The notes: generated by a model from the sequence alone, not told the origin. Counted from the stretch's first letter, positions 20,518 through 33,780 are shown. The stretch: DNA of 64,000 bases from Aculops lycopersici (GCA_015350385.1 WNKI01000002.1:7432276-7496275); one strand, 5' to 3'. Program-made: numbers and translations.

Positions 20518-22967
20518 TCATGCGCTAGAGCAAATGGACATCTCGAGCATCTTGATGGTGTCCACAATTGTCGAGTCCCGGATGCAATACTCCATAAATT
20601 GCTCCTTTGTAATTCTACCCGTCCGCTCGGAGTCGATTTTGTAATAGAAGCTCTCCGCTTGAGCCTCGTAAGTAGTTTGATCGTGGCGCTGGTTCACATT
20701 ATCGCCCAACAACCTGTAGATTGCAAAGAAGATTCGCGACAACTCGTCGAGTGTCAGCACATTGTCTCCATTCAAATCGTACAATCTGAACACAAAGTTA
20801 ATCTTTTCCTCAACACTACCCCTCAGGAGACTGCTTAGAGCATGTGCATAGTCGGCAAAGGTTATGAAACCGCCGTTCTTGGCCTGGGTGTCGCCAAACA
20901 TGGCTTGGAAAACGTATTTGGCATAGAAGCTGCAGTCTCCCCCGTAGGGAAAGAACTGGGCGTAGATTTGTTGAAATTGTTGCTCATTTATGATTCCATA
21001 GTAGGCAGACGATAATGGGGGATGTGAACTAGTGAGTATATTTGTATTTGGTATTTTGGTTTTTCAATTTTGCGAAAGTTGTGCAACATTTCAGGTAATC
21101 AGCGGTAAAGTCGCGCGTTTTCAGGTGTCAGTTTGTAGTTTAATGTGCGCGTGAATATGAATGTATCATCGTTCGTCGATTGGTGCCACCAGATTCGTTT
21201 GTCGATCGAGTGAGTGAGTGAGTGAGGTAAAATTTTGCAGGTGTGTGTGTGTGTCGTGTATTTAGTGTCTAGATTAGAATGGTCGATCTCAGAGGCCGAG
21301 CTAACATTTGATTGCTCAACTTGAAGCTAGTTCGTCGTCTTTTCGAACTCTATCAAGCTAATCCTAGTTGATTGTTGATGATTTAGTCAGTCAGTCAATC
21401 AGTCTATGATGCGTCGATTGATGCGTCACAAGCTCTACAGCTAGCAAGAGGCAAGCAAAAGCGCAGTCGCTACACAATATGAACATGAATCAATGAACTA
21501 GACCTACACTATTATGTGTCTATTAACCTACACTGATATTCTATCACTACACACCTACACCCGTCACTCATGCAAGACTCAACTCCTCATTAGCTCTGAC
21601 TTGGAGGCAGCCAATTTTTTTTCTCTTGTGTATAGTTTTTTCTTGTTGTCAACTAACAATCAACAAAACACAAGACACCGGTGAGGCGACGTATAATTGA
21701 TCATTGATTGATAAGATTGCACTTCTAACCCATCGAACTCACGATAAGCGCAATCATTCAGCTAATCTACCTGCTTCCTTGTGCAAGCTAGCGGTTAGCT
21801 ATTCTATGTAACCAACTAGGTAGCGGGCAAGCTAAATAACTACTTGAAGTTGTTGGCGGCAAGATGCGCTTTGGGTGCAGGTTGAATTTTGTATTTGTAC
21901 GAACTAGATTTAACACTTACCCATACGATTCGCCGCAACCAAAAGAGTCCATGCTAACACCACAGCCATCAGTGCAAGCCACTTTCCAACCAGAATAGAG
22001 CCACTTTAGCTCGCGCCTCGTAAACTTGGTGCTCTTTACAAGCTGATCCAGCTGGAGTCCATTAGATTGCTTGAAGACGAGCTCCTTCTGTTGCAACAAC
22101 TTCAAGGCGCTAGCATTGATTGCGGCCTCGAGACTGTCCAATTTGGCTTCTGCTTGCATTTTATTTTGGAATTGGGTTTGGTTTGTTTCGATGGAAATTT
22201 TGCGTATAGTTTTCACTCGGTTAGTTGGTTTGCTCCATTTGAATTTCAGGTAAATAAACGAGTGGAAAGTCAACTTTCTTAATTCAACTTTGGTGCCTCT
22301 TTGCAATCTAATTTTTTCTTGGCACAAACTCGAAAAACTTTGATGAAATCGACAAGCGCGCCGAGCTTCTGACGCAACTTTGGATGCGACGACTACTGTT
22401 TAGCTCACTGCTTCAACGTCACCGTCAACCTCAGCCTCAACTAATGATAAAAGCCAGCGAAACCATACGACACACTAAAACTAGAATAAGAACTAGAACT
22501 AGCATCAAAATTGGAACTAGAAACAAACATCACATAAACACCACCGCTCTTTGGTTCATTTCATTCCATTTCAAATAATTCTAAAGCGCTGGCTGGAAAG
22601 ACTAGCATTGAGGTGAGATGTCGCTAGGCGCTGAATTTTTGTTGCAGCTCTTGTCGCGCTCGTCGTTAACGTCGCTCGCTCGCTCGCTCGGTAATGGAAT
22701 TGCCAATGAGCTCGATGGCGTTGGAGGAAACTAGCTAAAATTTAGCAGCTCTCTGGTCGTTTAAAATGGTCGCCGTGTTGCTGGTCTATCCAACAGTGAC
22801 AGTCTTGCTCGTTGAATTGCATTGGCTTGATGGGTTTGCAGTGGGCGCGCTTGGCTAGGCGCAGTTGCAGGTGTACGGTAGTTGTCCGAATCGCTCCGCT
22901 CGACTAGCTTGACGTGCTCGCGTTGAGGTTCCAATTCTCGTTTGATCATCAATATGAGTAGACTTCC

Positions 22968-23034
<67 letters not shown>

Positions 23035-23188
23035 GTACGTACGTACGTACGTACGTACGTACNNNNNNNNNNNNNNNNNNNNTCCGTCCGTACCGTACGT
23101 ACGTCGTACGTACGTCGTCGTCGTTCGTCGGTTACGTTACGTTACTTACGTTTCGTTAGTACTACTACTACTATATAGTAGTACGTAC

Positions 23189-23229
<41 letters not shown>

Positions 23230-25663
23230 TCAGTTAGGGACCTTTAAGCTCGAATTTCAATCCTTGCTTCTGCTGCTGCTACTACTATTAAGACAACTCG
23301 CCGCCGCTGCGACCATTAGAGTTGCGGTTGTGCGCAACACTCGCCAAACTGAAATCAATCCAACAGAGCGACGATTGGCACCAGCAACCAAGTGTACAGT
23401 TCCCCTCTCACTCGTTTGTTTGCTCTCACTTCATTAGATTAGATTACATTAAATTCCCCCTTGGATCCATCCACTGAACTAACTAGCTGATGAGACCAAC
23501 CGAATGAATGGATGTCAAGCGCGTTGGCGTTCCATGTATGCATGTGCCGCACAGTAGTGCTGTGCGGCGGGCGTGAATACGCGCCAGCACCTAGCGACTC
23601 GGCGCCGCTAGGCGCTCGCATCATCCGTTGCACACATACGAGCGCTAACGAGCGGCACGTAGACGTCGAATCGTGTGCACTTTGTCCTTAGGCTCCTCCT
23701 GCAAAACTGCAAACTTTTGTTGCCGCTCTCTTTGCTCAACCTTGAGACAGACGCTTGCTCAGTCGCAATAGATTCTGCTGCACATTCTAGCGGCAGAAAA
23801 TCCCAGAGACAACCACCACAAAGCAATAAGATTTTCCATTTTAAACTCACGCACACGGAAAGTTTGCTGGCGGAAGTTTGTCCAAATCTTCTATTGAACT
23901 TTGGTTTAGAGGCAAAGGGGAAGCCAACAAAGCGGTTGGTTGAATGCAGGATATTTGGAACCGAATGAACGACTACAGATCACATACAAGCAAACCGACT
24001 GACCGAGCCACTGGCAACTGTTATCTGGTTTCTCTTTCAACTCTACAATCTCCTCTCATTTCCTCCCCAAAACTCAAGTCCAGAAAACTCTTTTCTTTCG
24101 TTCCAAACCAACGGATCGCCAGTGACCAGCGAAAGGTTGGTTTATCTGTCACCCAAATCGGGCTTCCTCTTTTGCTCTTTGTTGCAAGTGTCTCCACTAT
24201 CTTTGCACAGCACCCTGGTCCAAACAAAGAGAAGCACAAGGAAGATGACGACGATCAAGTTGGTCTTTCGTGTGCTGACGGTTAGTTTTTCTTCATGCTT
24301 CCACAAGATGGATTCGCGCCAGATGAAAGGCCAGTGTTCCTCACAACGACCACCGAGTTAGCTGGCGAGCGAGCAACATCATCAACTTGTACGCTAGCTT
24401 CTCCGGAGCGGCACATCTACCATCCCGCTCTTTTGTCACTTCCCCCGGTCGCCATAGTTGGCGGTGGAGGTTGTTGGAACCTTCGCCAGCTAGCGACAAG
24501 ATACATTTACCGTTAAGACAATGCAGACTCAGCTTGCCGGTTTGCTGGTTCGGTCCACTGGAGACACGATCATCGAGTTGGTTGGGCTTTTGGGTAGCGG
24601 GAGTTTCGGGGAGTGGAGCAGGCAAAACAAAGACAAGTTGCGATTGCAAGTCTGTTGCCACTGCTAACACCGCCGCCGCCGCCACCACCACCACTAGTCA
24701 TTAGGCGAGCAAAGTTGGCGCTTCCTGTATCCCGCTAGCCACTGGCTTTAGAAAACAACCCGGCCCGTCCGACTGGCCGGCCATCATAGTTACTCGAATA
24801 AACGAAAACGAGAGTCGGTAGCGATGGTAGCTGTCTCACTGGGTGTCACTTACAGAAGCAGCGTTTGATATTTGCGAGTAACAGTAAACATTTTGCGTTA
24901 TATATAGCGCGCAGTGTGCAGCGAGCACCTAGCAAGAATCTGGCGCAAGTGGTGTTCTCCGGCCAACTACTTCCGCTTGGCGCTCTAGAGATTTGCATGT
25001 TTCTAGAGAAATGTTTGGCGAGATTGAGTGTTCAGTTTAGAGCACAAAACGAGCAGCTAGAGGGGAGAGCCCAAAGTGAGCGAGAACGAAATCAGATCGC
25101 ACCGCTCGCTTTGCTTGCTGTTGCGTAACGGATACCACGCGCACGTCGCCTCTAGCAAACCCTCCAATTTCCCCCTCGAGGGCCAAAGGCAATGAAGGTG
25201 GAGCAACTTGAGCCAAAACTCATATGTTAGGCGTGAAAACATAACAAAACATTGGATGGCGAAGAAAAACATTAGGTTGTAGTTTGGTTCACCAGTTTGT
25301 CCCTAAACATATAAATAACAGGACAAAACAAAAGAAATGTTATGTTAAATAATTACAACCTAGAAAAGATAACTCACCTTTCTTTCTCGCTATCAGCGTG
25401 CTAACCAAACCCTTCAATTTGCTGGCCAACGGAACCATCGACGAGGCGAGCGACTCGGCGGCAGACGAGTTTTGTCGCATTTCCCTCGCAGGCTGGTTGC
25501 TCTCGATGTTTGTTTCCGATAACAAGGTAGACTTTCGCTTTCTTTGTTGCGCCGTTGCCTCGAAGCTTCCGAGAGCAGCACTGCCATCGTCGTCGCCACT
25601 ATCGATTGGCGACGGCGGCTGGTGATGGTGGTGGTGGTATTGGCTCTCGATATGGATCATCAT
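20518..25663 (-). CDS. KCNIP: Kv channel-interacting protein (KChIP), EF-hand calcium sensor
   Basis: Neuronal calcium sensor of the KChIP group, whose members bind the N-terminus of Kv4 channels and tune A-type potassium current. Exons: 25663-25378 (probable), 22215-21921 and 21028-20518. The phases match (1, then 2) and give 363 residues. If translation starts at the ATG at 22159 the product has 249. LDQLVKSTKFTRRELKWLYSGWK, in exon 2, and QQIYAQFFP in exon 3 are KChIP hallmarks. EF1 is degenerate as in the family, but here it carries about 25 extra residues (180-204) across the intron 2 join. EF2 (242-253) lacks the acidic residues at loop positions 1 and 3. EF3 (278-289, DLNGDNVLTLDE) looks able to bind calcium. 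EF4 (326-337) ends in Gln instead of Glu. The core identification is strong, the first exon less so. Confidence 0.8.
21029..21920 (-). other. Intron 2 of KChIP
   Basis: 892 bases, donor GTAAGTG after TATGG and acceptor CACTAG, phase 2. It has GT- and AGTG-type short repeats near 21.2 kb and otherwise nothing recognised. Confidence 0.75.
22968..23225. repeat. CT / ACGT / TAC compound microsatellite with assembly gap
   Basis: A (CT)n run at 22968-23031 passes into (ACGT)n to 23062, then 20 N. It resumes with irregular CGTACG and CGT units and a TAGTACTACT stretch, and ends in another (CT)n run to about 23225. The N run at 23063-23082 is a placeholder gap, so the true length is unknown. Confidence 0.95.
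23063..23082. other. Assembly gap (20 N)
   Basis: Twenty unknown bases inside a simple repeat. The nominal size need not be real. Confidence 0.99.
23546..23568. repeat. Hairpin with 9-bp arms
   Basis: GCCGCACAG and CTGTGCGGC are exact reverse complements around a 5-base loop (tagtg). It lies in non-coding DNA of the probable KChIP intron 1. Confidence 0.8.
25378..25663 (-). CDS. KCNIP: Probable first coding exon of KChIP
   Basis: An ATG-started frame of 95 codons plus one base ends at a textbook donor (AAAG|GTGAGT). It has His, Ser, Glu and Asp richness, a basic RKRKS patch and a terminal SKLKGLVSTLIARKK helix, unlike the Arg/Leu noise of nearby frames. Phase 1 fits an acceptor at 22216-22217 that continues VKTIRKISIE into the KChIP core. 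KChIP genes elsewhere vary at the N-terminus by alternative first exons. The acceptor has a poor pyrimidine tract, so another unseen exon could lie between. It might also belong to another gene. Confidence 0.5.
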
Positions 25664-27171
25664 ATTTATTTACTCGTAATGTTTCCGCTCCACCTGTGAC
25701 TTTTACAACAAGGTGAGTGAGTGAGTGAGTGAGCGAATGAATAATATTAACTGCAACTCGCTTGGGCTTATCTGTCCTATTGGTGTGCTTTCATTTGTGC
25801 CACGCTTCTAATGGTACTACTTCAGCTGGAAGTTTCACTGGGAAAACTCGATTGAAAATGGGCCTTTTTGATGGATTATTAACGCGAAATAATATTCAGT
25901 TTCTCTTCCTGGTGTGCAAATTTTTTCTCCCGCTTTGGCCTGAAGGGTAAAAGATTTTTTTCTCACACAATGCAGCCCCAACACTAAGGCGGCGATAATT
26001 TTGCGCCACGAAGCCACTCGAACGCGCGATGGGCACCAAATTTGCCCATTGCAAGCAAGCAAACGAGCGGGCACCCGAGCGACCAAAAGCAGCGGCCGCT
26101 ATACAACAACAATAACAACAAAGAGGGGGGGGTGAGAAAAACACGAGAGTGGCGAAAATTGAAGCGCCACGGTGGCAAAGGCCAGCAAGCCAAACCTGAG
26201 CAGCGGCTAAGCGCTAGGCGCCACTTACCGCAACTGCAACCTCGCCGCCGCCAAGACCAAAACCAAAACCAATGGCGATGGTTTGGTAAGTAAACAAATG
26301 GGCTGCAGCCGTTGCAGGGCCCATTGTGTCCATCGCCGCCATTTCCGCTGCGAGTGCTTGGAGTGGCGTCTCCCTAGAGGCGGAAGTGGCGCCTCTAGCG
26401 CAAAGCTACGAGCGCTGGCCTGTGGTTTGTGGAGCTGGGAGTGAGTTTAGTTGATTTCAGGCCGTGAAGCTCAGCGAGAGAGAGGGATATTCTTTTGTTG
26501 AATTTGCTTGCTAGTAGATTCCTTTTGTACTGCTTTCAAACCACTTGTTTTGCTTCCCGATTGGTGAAAACTAGTATTTGAACGAGTCGCGTGCGACGAA
26601 GCGCGAGTTTCGCTGCATGGTCATCTGGAGGAATAAACTTGGAGGCGAGCGCCACCTGGTTGGGTGGCGAGCTAGCTCGATTTCATCGAGCAACTGTACC
26701 TCAACAAAACAGGTGGCGCTCCACGCGCTAATAACAGAGGCAGCAGCAACCACCGCTCATGGGAAGTGGCCAGCGGACACGCGCCCCCAACGTAATATCA
26801 TGAGTGTTTGGTCATTATGTTTGCTGGTCATCAGTTAAGGTAATAATGTGGTTAGAGTCAACACTGCCGCGCCACGATCTCCGCCAGTGGGGAGCAGAAA
26901 TGAGCCGAAGTCCTCCTGTTCAGTATGGCTATTGGCCGCTCGACTGCTAGCCTTCTAGTTTTGTAAGTAACTAGGAAGCGAGCTTGATGCTGCCAATTTA
27001 CCTGGCCTAAGTAGCTTAACAACCAACCGAAGGACCGACCGACCGGCAACTCTGGCCAACTCACCTGGGCGATGATGGATTGTACAGGTGACTACTCTCT
27101 TTTGTTGGTCTCCTTTCCCCTTGCAAGGTGATTGAGTCGCCGTCTCTCACTTCTCCTAATACAAGAGACTA

Positions 27172-27176
<5 letters not shown>

Positions 27177-27204
<28 letters not shown>
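27177..27204. repeat. (AC)n microsatellite
   Basis: 28 bases of AC. Confidence 0.95.
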
Positions 27205-28493
27205 CATCACAAAACTAACTATGGATGCACGCAAGACAAATGCAATTGAACTCCCGAGTTGAGTTTGGTGTCGACGGTTCGATCGTTTTCAGTGCAGTAA
27301 GAGGCGAGCGAAGTGAGCAGCGCCAACCACCTGATCGCCGGCTCGCGTTAAAGAGTTGGATGCTTTCCCCTCCCTCACTATCACTATTACTATTACTATT
27401 ACTATCACCATTACCACATAACTATAACTATAACGAGACTCCACCGAGCCAACCCAAATCTTCCGCCTGCTGGTCAGCTGTGGGCGCAGCTTGTGTCGCG
27501 TTTACTTAGCTAGTGTCGGTCGGTCTATCCAAAGCCTAGAAAGCATTGAACGGCCAACGAGTCAATGAATGAATGAATAGAGTCAATTCAATTCGAGTCA
27601 AGTTGTCTTGTTGTGCATTAGTTCGCTAGGCGGCCGACCGGCAAGCTAATAACACAACACAAGTGGCAGCCAATTCATTCTATTGAAGGGCGAGCGGCGA
27701 CAATGGCAACTTGTTGCTCTGGCTCTCGATTTGTTTGTTATGTGATGTCTCCCTCCGTCTCTTGTCCCAAAAAGTAACCGCCTTTCTTGTGTCTTTTTCT
27801 CACCTGTTTGCCTGTTTCATCTCGCCGGTCGCAATACCTGGCGGCCGGCTGGCTAGCTAGCTAGCTAGCCAACTAACTAAGCTAACGAGTGAATTGAATC
27901 TACGTCACTTTTGTTGTTGCTGTTGTTGTTGTTGTTGTTAGGACAACTAGTCAGATGGCGGCAAGTTGATTGGAATGGCAAATAGCAGCAAATGGCAGGA
28001 GGCGCTAAGAAGAAGGGGAAAAATGAAATTGCCACTTGAAGTGAGCTGCGGCTTGCGTTGTCGCCTCGACGTCGTCTCTATCTATTTGGTCAGTTCAATT
28101 GCAACCAACTCCCTCCTTTTTTGCTGCCGTTCGGTTACGTGTGTTACTACAGGTACAAGTTAAAGTTGAGTCGTAATCACATACAATGATCATAATCATC
28201 AGCATGATCGCCGCCGCCGCCGCTGCCGTCACTCAAGTCATGACTCAAGGTTGAGTGTCTTTCTCTCTCTCTCTCTCTTGGTTGACTTTTACCTGCCGCC
28301 GACAGAGATTGACTTTGCGCTTGCGACTCGCGACTCGCCACTTGGAAAGCAAAACGCAAACTAATTCGCCAAACCGAACTACTAACCGACCGACCGACCG
28401 ACTGACTGACTTGGATTTATGCCTTTGGCTTGTTTTTGCACACTATCCGGCAACCAGCCCTTTGCCTGCGAGCCATCGGCGCTCGTTGCTGTT

Positions 28494-28528
<35 letters not shown>
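28494..28528. repeat. (GTC)n microsatellite
   Basis: About 35 uninterrupted bases of GTC, the ACG triplet class that is usually rare in animal genomes. Confidence 0.95.
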
Positions 28529-28773
28529 TATGTAACCTGCGAGTCAATTGTGTCCAGCCGAGAGAAAAGTGGGCGCCCAGTTGCCGTTGCGATCGCTACT
28601 ACATCGCCGCACTTCGTCCCGTTTAAGTTTCGTTTAAATTTCCTCTCATTTCGTTTGTCAGATTAGCCGGCTTGTGTCCAGTGTTAAGCGAATGATGACC
28701 AGAGATGAAGGAAAGAGCGGCGACAAAAGACGATCTCGTCGCCTCGTCGTTTCTCTCTCTCTCTGTTCCTTAG

Positions 28774-28797
28774 ATTTACCTGGCATCTCAGGTAAAT
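28774..28797. promoter_or_regulatory. Inverted pair of CAGGTAAAT motifs
   Basis: ATTTACCTG and CAGGTAAAT form exact 9-base arms around a 6-base spacer. It lies in the densest CAGGTAA cluster of the window. A dimeric transcription-factor site is an inference. Confidence 0.5.
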
Positions 28798-30222
28798 TTA
28801 AATGCTCGCCTTGGCTCAAATGGCCGTTCAATTAACATCGGCCATCTTTACGACACACACACGGACCTTCGAGTGGAGAGCAGCAGCGGGTAAAGTTGGC
28901 AGTTAACAACAAAAGCGAGAATATGAGAGTGACTTTGCCATTATGTTTGCCGTGAACTTAAGCGCCCAAAGTCAGAGCGTCCTCCTCGGTCGTCGTCTCG
29001 TCTCATTGCTTGCGTCATGTTCGTGGACAAACGAGCAATGCGACGACGGCGACTAATATTAGTGGTGGGCAACTTATTTGGTTTGGCCGCTTAGGGTGCC
29101 GTTGTGTTGCGGGCGCAGGTTGCATTCCTCCCGTCGTGCCAACCCCATCAACAGGTGACGACTTATTGCTCATTTGGATTGGAGTTGTGGCTGTAGTAAG
29201 TGGAATTGGGATTGGGATTTGGATCGGGGAGTAGGAGAAGGACATGAAGAAGGAGATGGAGAGGATGAGATGGAAAAATAGAGACACGCAATTTGTAGAG
29301 CAATTTGTTTGACTTGCATCAGGGCGACGAGCACACGAAGCGGATTTGCCGCTAGTTTGTCCCGTCCACCGCCGCTAACAAGTCAACTTGCTGACTTGTG
29401 AGTGGAAAGAAGAAGGAAAAAGAGATTTTCCCTTGAGGTTTGTGGTGAGACTCAAATATGAAGAGGAGAGGACAGAATTTAAGAGCAAACATGCGAGTTA
29501 TTCGATCGTTGCAAAGAGAGAGATGGCACGGCCGGCACTTTGCGCGGTCAAGTGGCGCGCGCCGCAACTGGCACCGCGAACCGAGCCAACCGTGCAAACA
29601 AGTCACCACCTGTGTGACTCGGCATCTCGCCACCATTTAGCGCCGCGCCACCGCCAGGTAAAGTGGCGAGTTGTGCTAAGAGCAGCCAGGTATGCGGCGG
29701 CGGCGGCGGCTGCGGTGGCCACGACGAAGGCGGCATACAAGTGTCAACAGATTTGCATCACAACTATGGCTACTGCTGCTGCTAAACATATAGACACTCC
29801 TCCTCTAAAGTGGTCGCCGCAATGCGATCTCGCGCCTTCAAACGAATGCCAAAAAGACAAGCGTTGAGAGGATGAGGAACTTACCTGTGAGTTTGGAATT
29901 AGAACTAAACTATCATCATGTTGTCCTTCGATTGAGATTATCTCTCCGCTGCGCGGGTTAACTCACTGGCAGCAACGCCGACGACCACGACGACAGCGAC
30001 TCCGAGGTCCACCACGACAACTATGACTGCCACAAAATTATCCCTAAGCTCGAGATTATCCCGCGCCAAGCGCGTGACGCAACCGCAACTGCCGCTGCCG
30101 CCGAGCTGCAAAGCGAAATATTGGACTGAACACGATCTTGACTGTTCCTTTGGCTCAGAGGACAGATATTAAAATTTTGAGCGAGAATAAATAGAGAAAA
30201 ATAATATCGAGTCAAGTTTGGT

Positions 30223-30249
30223 TTACCTGCAACGAGATGCCGCAGGTAA
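30223..30249. promoter_or_regulatory. Inverted pair of GCAGGTAA motifs
   Basis: TTACCTGC and GCAGGTAA form exact 8-base arms with an 11-base spacer. Similar but shorter-spaced pairs occur at 28774 and 41478. Confidence 0.45.
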
Positions 30250-30327
30250 GAGAAATGTATCATCAGGTGGTCGCGGGCCCAGTAGCTAAGAGGATAGTGT
30301 GTGTACTTTCCAGGCTTTAGTTTGCTC

Positions 30328-30354
30328 ACGACGACGACGACGACGACGACGACG
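30328..30354. repeat. (ACG)n microsatellite
   Basis: Nine uninterrupted ACG units. Confidence 0.95.
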
Positions 30355-30900
30355 AGTTGTTTGGCTGTGTATTCCAGTCTGAATTTAAATTTGAATTCGA
30401 ATTCGAATCTGAATCACACATCGAGATGCTCAAGTGTCGCTGGCGTCATATTTAATAGATTTCCAATGTCTCCGTAGTCGTGGTTGTGGTCGTCGCTGTC
30501 GCTATCGTGCTCTTGCCTTTGGATGCAATTCCGTCTAGTCTGCAGCCGAAAGGGAAAAAATTGCTGAGACTGACTTTGCAATGCGATCTTATTGATGACC
30601 ATCGATCGGCTCACACGTTGGCCGCAGCAGCCACAACCAACGCCGTCTAATCTTGCAAACTTTTACCCCCGGTCACTTTTCGCCTCGACTCGAGCCGAGC
30701 CAACTGAATTGATGGCAACTTTACGCAGATCACAGGCTCGCATGTCGTCAGCTCACCTTTGGATTACTATTTACTCGCTGCTGCTTTCCTCTACCTTGAG
30801 AATATTAACCTTAAATTCGTATGTCCCTCTCGCGGGTTGGCCAGTTGTCGACGTGGTGGCATCGTTGGTGGCGCGCAGGTAGAATCGCAGGTAAATTCAT

Positions 30901-30926
30901 AGACAGACAGACAGACAGACAGACAG
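30901..30926. repeat. (AGAC)n microsatellite
   Basis: Six AGAC units, flanked on both sides by CAGGTAA words (about 30889 and 30930). Confidence 0.9.
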
Positions 30927-31734
30927 AGGCAGGTAAAGCGAGCAACTTGCGCAATAATATCGAGTGGAGCTTCAGGTATCGCCTGCGAGTAGTGGTATTG
31001 GCGGTCGCAGTGGCAGCAAGACTCAAGCTGAAAATTCGCGGCATCGAGTCGCATGATTTATGGCCGCAGTGTCAAGCTAACACGCTCAACAAGTGGCTTG
31101 CTCGGTCTCGGCTTTAGTCCAGTCCGGAGTCTAGTCTGCTTGTGCTCACAGTTAAATAACCAAACAAAACTGGATCTCGACTGTCGATATCCAGAGTGAC
31201 TTGTTCGTGGTGGTTCCTTTGCTGACTGGTCGGTTATTTTTGCATACAATGGCAACAATGTTACGCAATTCAATTCGTAATCTCATTATAAATGATTGGC
31301 GCGAGTTTTTCTCTTTCTCTTTCCCTTTTAATTCCATGTCTCTGTCTTGTGCTCGCCCGAAACAATCGTTGGTGCGACGGGCAGATTTTTGATTTAAAGA
31401 AAAGAGGAGAATTTTGTGGATACTGAACTTTTCTAAAACTTGAATCGCTTTACTGGACGGTTGCTGGCCAAAAACAAGAGGTTAAAGAGGAGCAATAAGA
31501 AACGAGAATAACAATGGCGTTGCCCATTTCACCTGTGACAAATCGCGCGCGGAGGCACACAAATTGGACAGAACAGTTGTCACTGTTGCGTCTTGGTGGC
31601 TTGATCGCTGAGCCAACTTTTAGGTAACCAGCTTACCAACTGCTCACATTGTTACATCACTGTCTCCTCCTCATTTTTACTGTGACCACAACGGGGCAAT
31701 AAAATCACACGCAGGTATTTTATGCGAGCCCATG

Positions 31735-31762
31735 ATTTCTATTTCTATTTCTATTTCTATTT
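31735..31762. repeat. (ATTTCT)n hexanucleotide repeat
   Basis: Four to five near-perfect copies on the plus strand. Confidence 0.85.
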
Positions 31763-33779
31763 CCATTGCCGTTGTGTTGTCCTTAAGACTCGGACTTGGA
31801 CTCGGACTCAAACTCGATAGGGACCACAAGGCAATAATAATAACAAGAGAGTAATGCGAATATACTGCCATGCGGTTGGTAATAGTGGAGAAGAAAACAA
31901 AGCAAAGCAAAGCATTGGAACCAAAGCGAGACAAAAAGAAATTTTTACTTTTATGCCTTAGTGAAATGGCACACAAATTGATGCCACCAATTTGAGTATG
32001 CTAATCCCGAGTCCTCCTTCAAGGAACCTTGCAAATAACTCGCTCCTCGAGCCCATTGAGTTTGGACAACAGTGGTTACATTTTTGCATTACACTGACCA
32101 CCGCCACCGGCAACGAAACCACCGAGAGATTGGCAACCGCAAGCGCAAAGCGTGAACGTACACGACAATAGCGACGACCACCTGAGATTTGATTTCGCGA
32201 TTTAGAGTGGGTTTTGCCAACTCACTTTTCGTGAGCTACCATTTTATTGGTCGCCGCTGACGCAGCGACGATTTCAACTTTAGCTCCAATTCCAACTCCA
32301 ACTCCAACTCAAACTTTGGCCGATAAATTTGAAGCCTGCAAGAGGAGATAGCGCAACGGGAGCAACAATTAGCTCGAGGAGAATCAATTCAGCTGCCTGC
32401 CATCCTTTTGGAAGTTTAAATTTAGATTAGATTAACTCAACTCTAAAACTTGTGCGCGCCTCTTTTCTCCCTCGTGTCTCGCGCGGCAGCGCCTCAGTGT
32501 CGCACTTGTCAGCCGATATTGTCGACTGCCTGGAATGGGAAAGGGAATGGGAAAAAGGAAGAGAGAGAGAAAACGAGAAACGCTGCTCCTTTTGCCAGCT
32601 TGAATCCGGGAAAAGTTCACATGGATTGGAAGCCAACTAGCGACATGAGCAGCAACGGCCCTGCCAATAGCGACAAATGGCGACGAGTTGCAATTTGTTC
32701 AAGTGCAAGTGAAGCGCAACCATCGCGAAACATAAACAACAAACAGTCGCATAGACAAACTGGAGCCCTCGTGGCTGTCGCTACGACTCTTTTGAAGTTG
32801 GCAATTAAAAAAGGAGTTGATCTTGTCCACATTGTGGACTGGCGACTATTTGTTGTTGTTGCTTCCAGTTCAGTTCGCTTAAATTTACGTTGCCTTGCTT
32901 TACTTTGGCTCAGTCGCCAGTTCCAGTTGAATCGTCGTTACAGTCGATTGGGTCTCCATTTGACTGCCACCAATACAAAGTTGTGTCCACAAACTTTGTT
33001 TTCATTTCTACAGCCTTGGATGCTCGCAAGGCACTTGCGCTTGCACACTCACACTCGCAAGCCAAGAACGCTCTCCGTGTTGAGCAACATGGCGAGATCC
33101 ATCGTTTCCATCAAATTATTGCAGCAGTCCTTTTTGCACTAACACTCGCACACACACTGAGGCAACGGGGTGGATATGAGAAGAGGGAGAAATCATCGAG
33201 GCGTTACGCGAACCTATAGGCTGCATAACAAAGTCGTCGCCTGCTTAGCGGTCGGCAGGCGCCCATTAGAGCGCTTGGTGACACTGGCCAACACACTGTC
33301 GCCGCACACTGTCGCCACACACACACACACACGCGCGCTTAACACTGCTCTTATAGATCTCAAGGCCCGACAGGTAGGACCCAGACACACCTGTTGCCAT
33401 CCACTGCGTGAGCCCCCTCTAGCACTCGCTTTGCTAGCCCACCAGCAGCAATCTTATTAACAAGAAGACATGACGACCTGTTGGAATGCTACAAAGAAAT
33501 AAACGGACAAACACAAAGTTGCTTAATCTGAGCCTCCTCTTTCTCCTGCCAGGTGATTCATTGACTGCTGTCGCCTGGTCGCGCGGCGCCGCCGTCGCCG
33601 CCGCCGCTGGCGCCAGCAAATGAAGTGGATGAGGCAAATGAAGTAGACGAGTAGGATGGGGTAGTAAATGAAGTCGCCACACGCGAGCAACAAGTTAGCC
33701 AGCAACAACAAGTGGCCGCTAATTGCACTTCCTCCTGCTGTTGCTGCTGTCGCCTTTGTCGTTGCGTCGCAACTATCCC

Positions 33780-33780
<1 letters not shown>

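Larger units (their letters stand above)
22216..25377 (-). other. Intron 1 of KChIP (probable)
   Basis: About 3.2 kb if the first exon is right. It contains the CT/ACGT satellite and a sequencing gap at 23.0-23.2 kb, and a 9-bp-arm hairpin at 23546-23568. Open frames at 23.6-24.7 kb occur on both strands and look random. No further exon could be supported. Confidence 0.45.

Noticed and set aside
32450..33142. 230-codon plus-strand frame
   Set aside because: Begins at a non-ATG codon, reads as mixed low-similarity sequence, and has no splice edges or domain.
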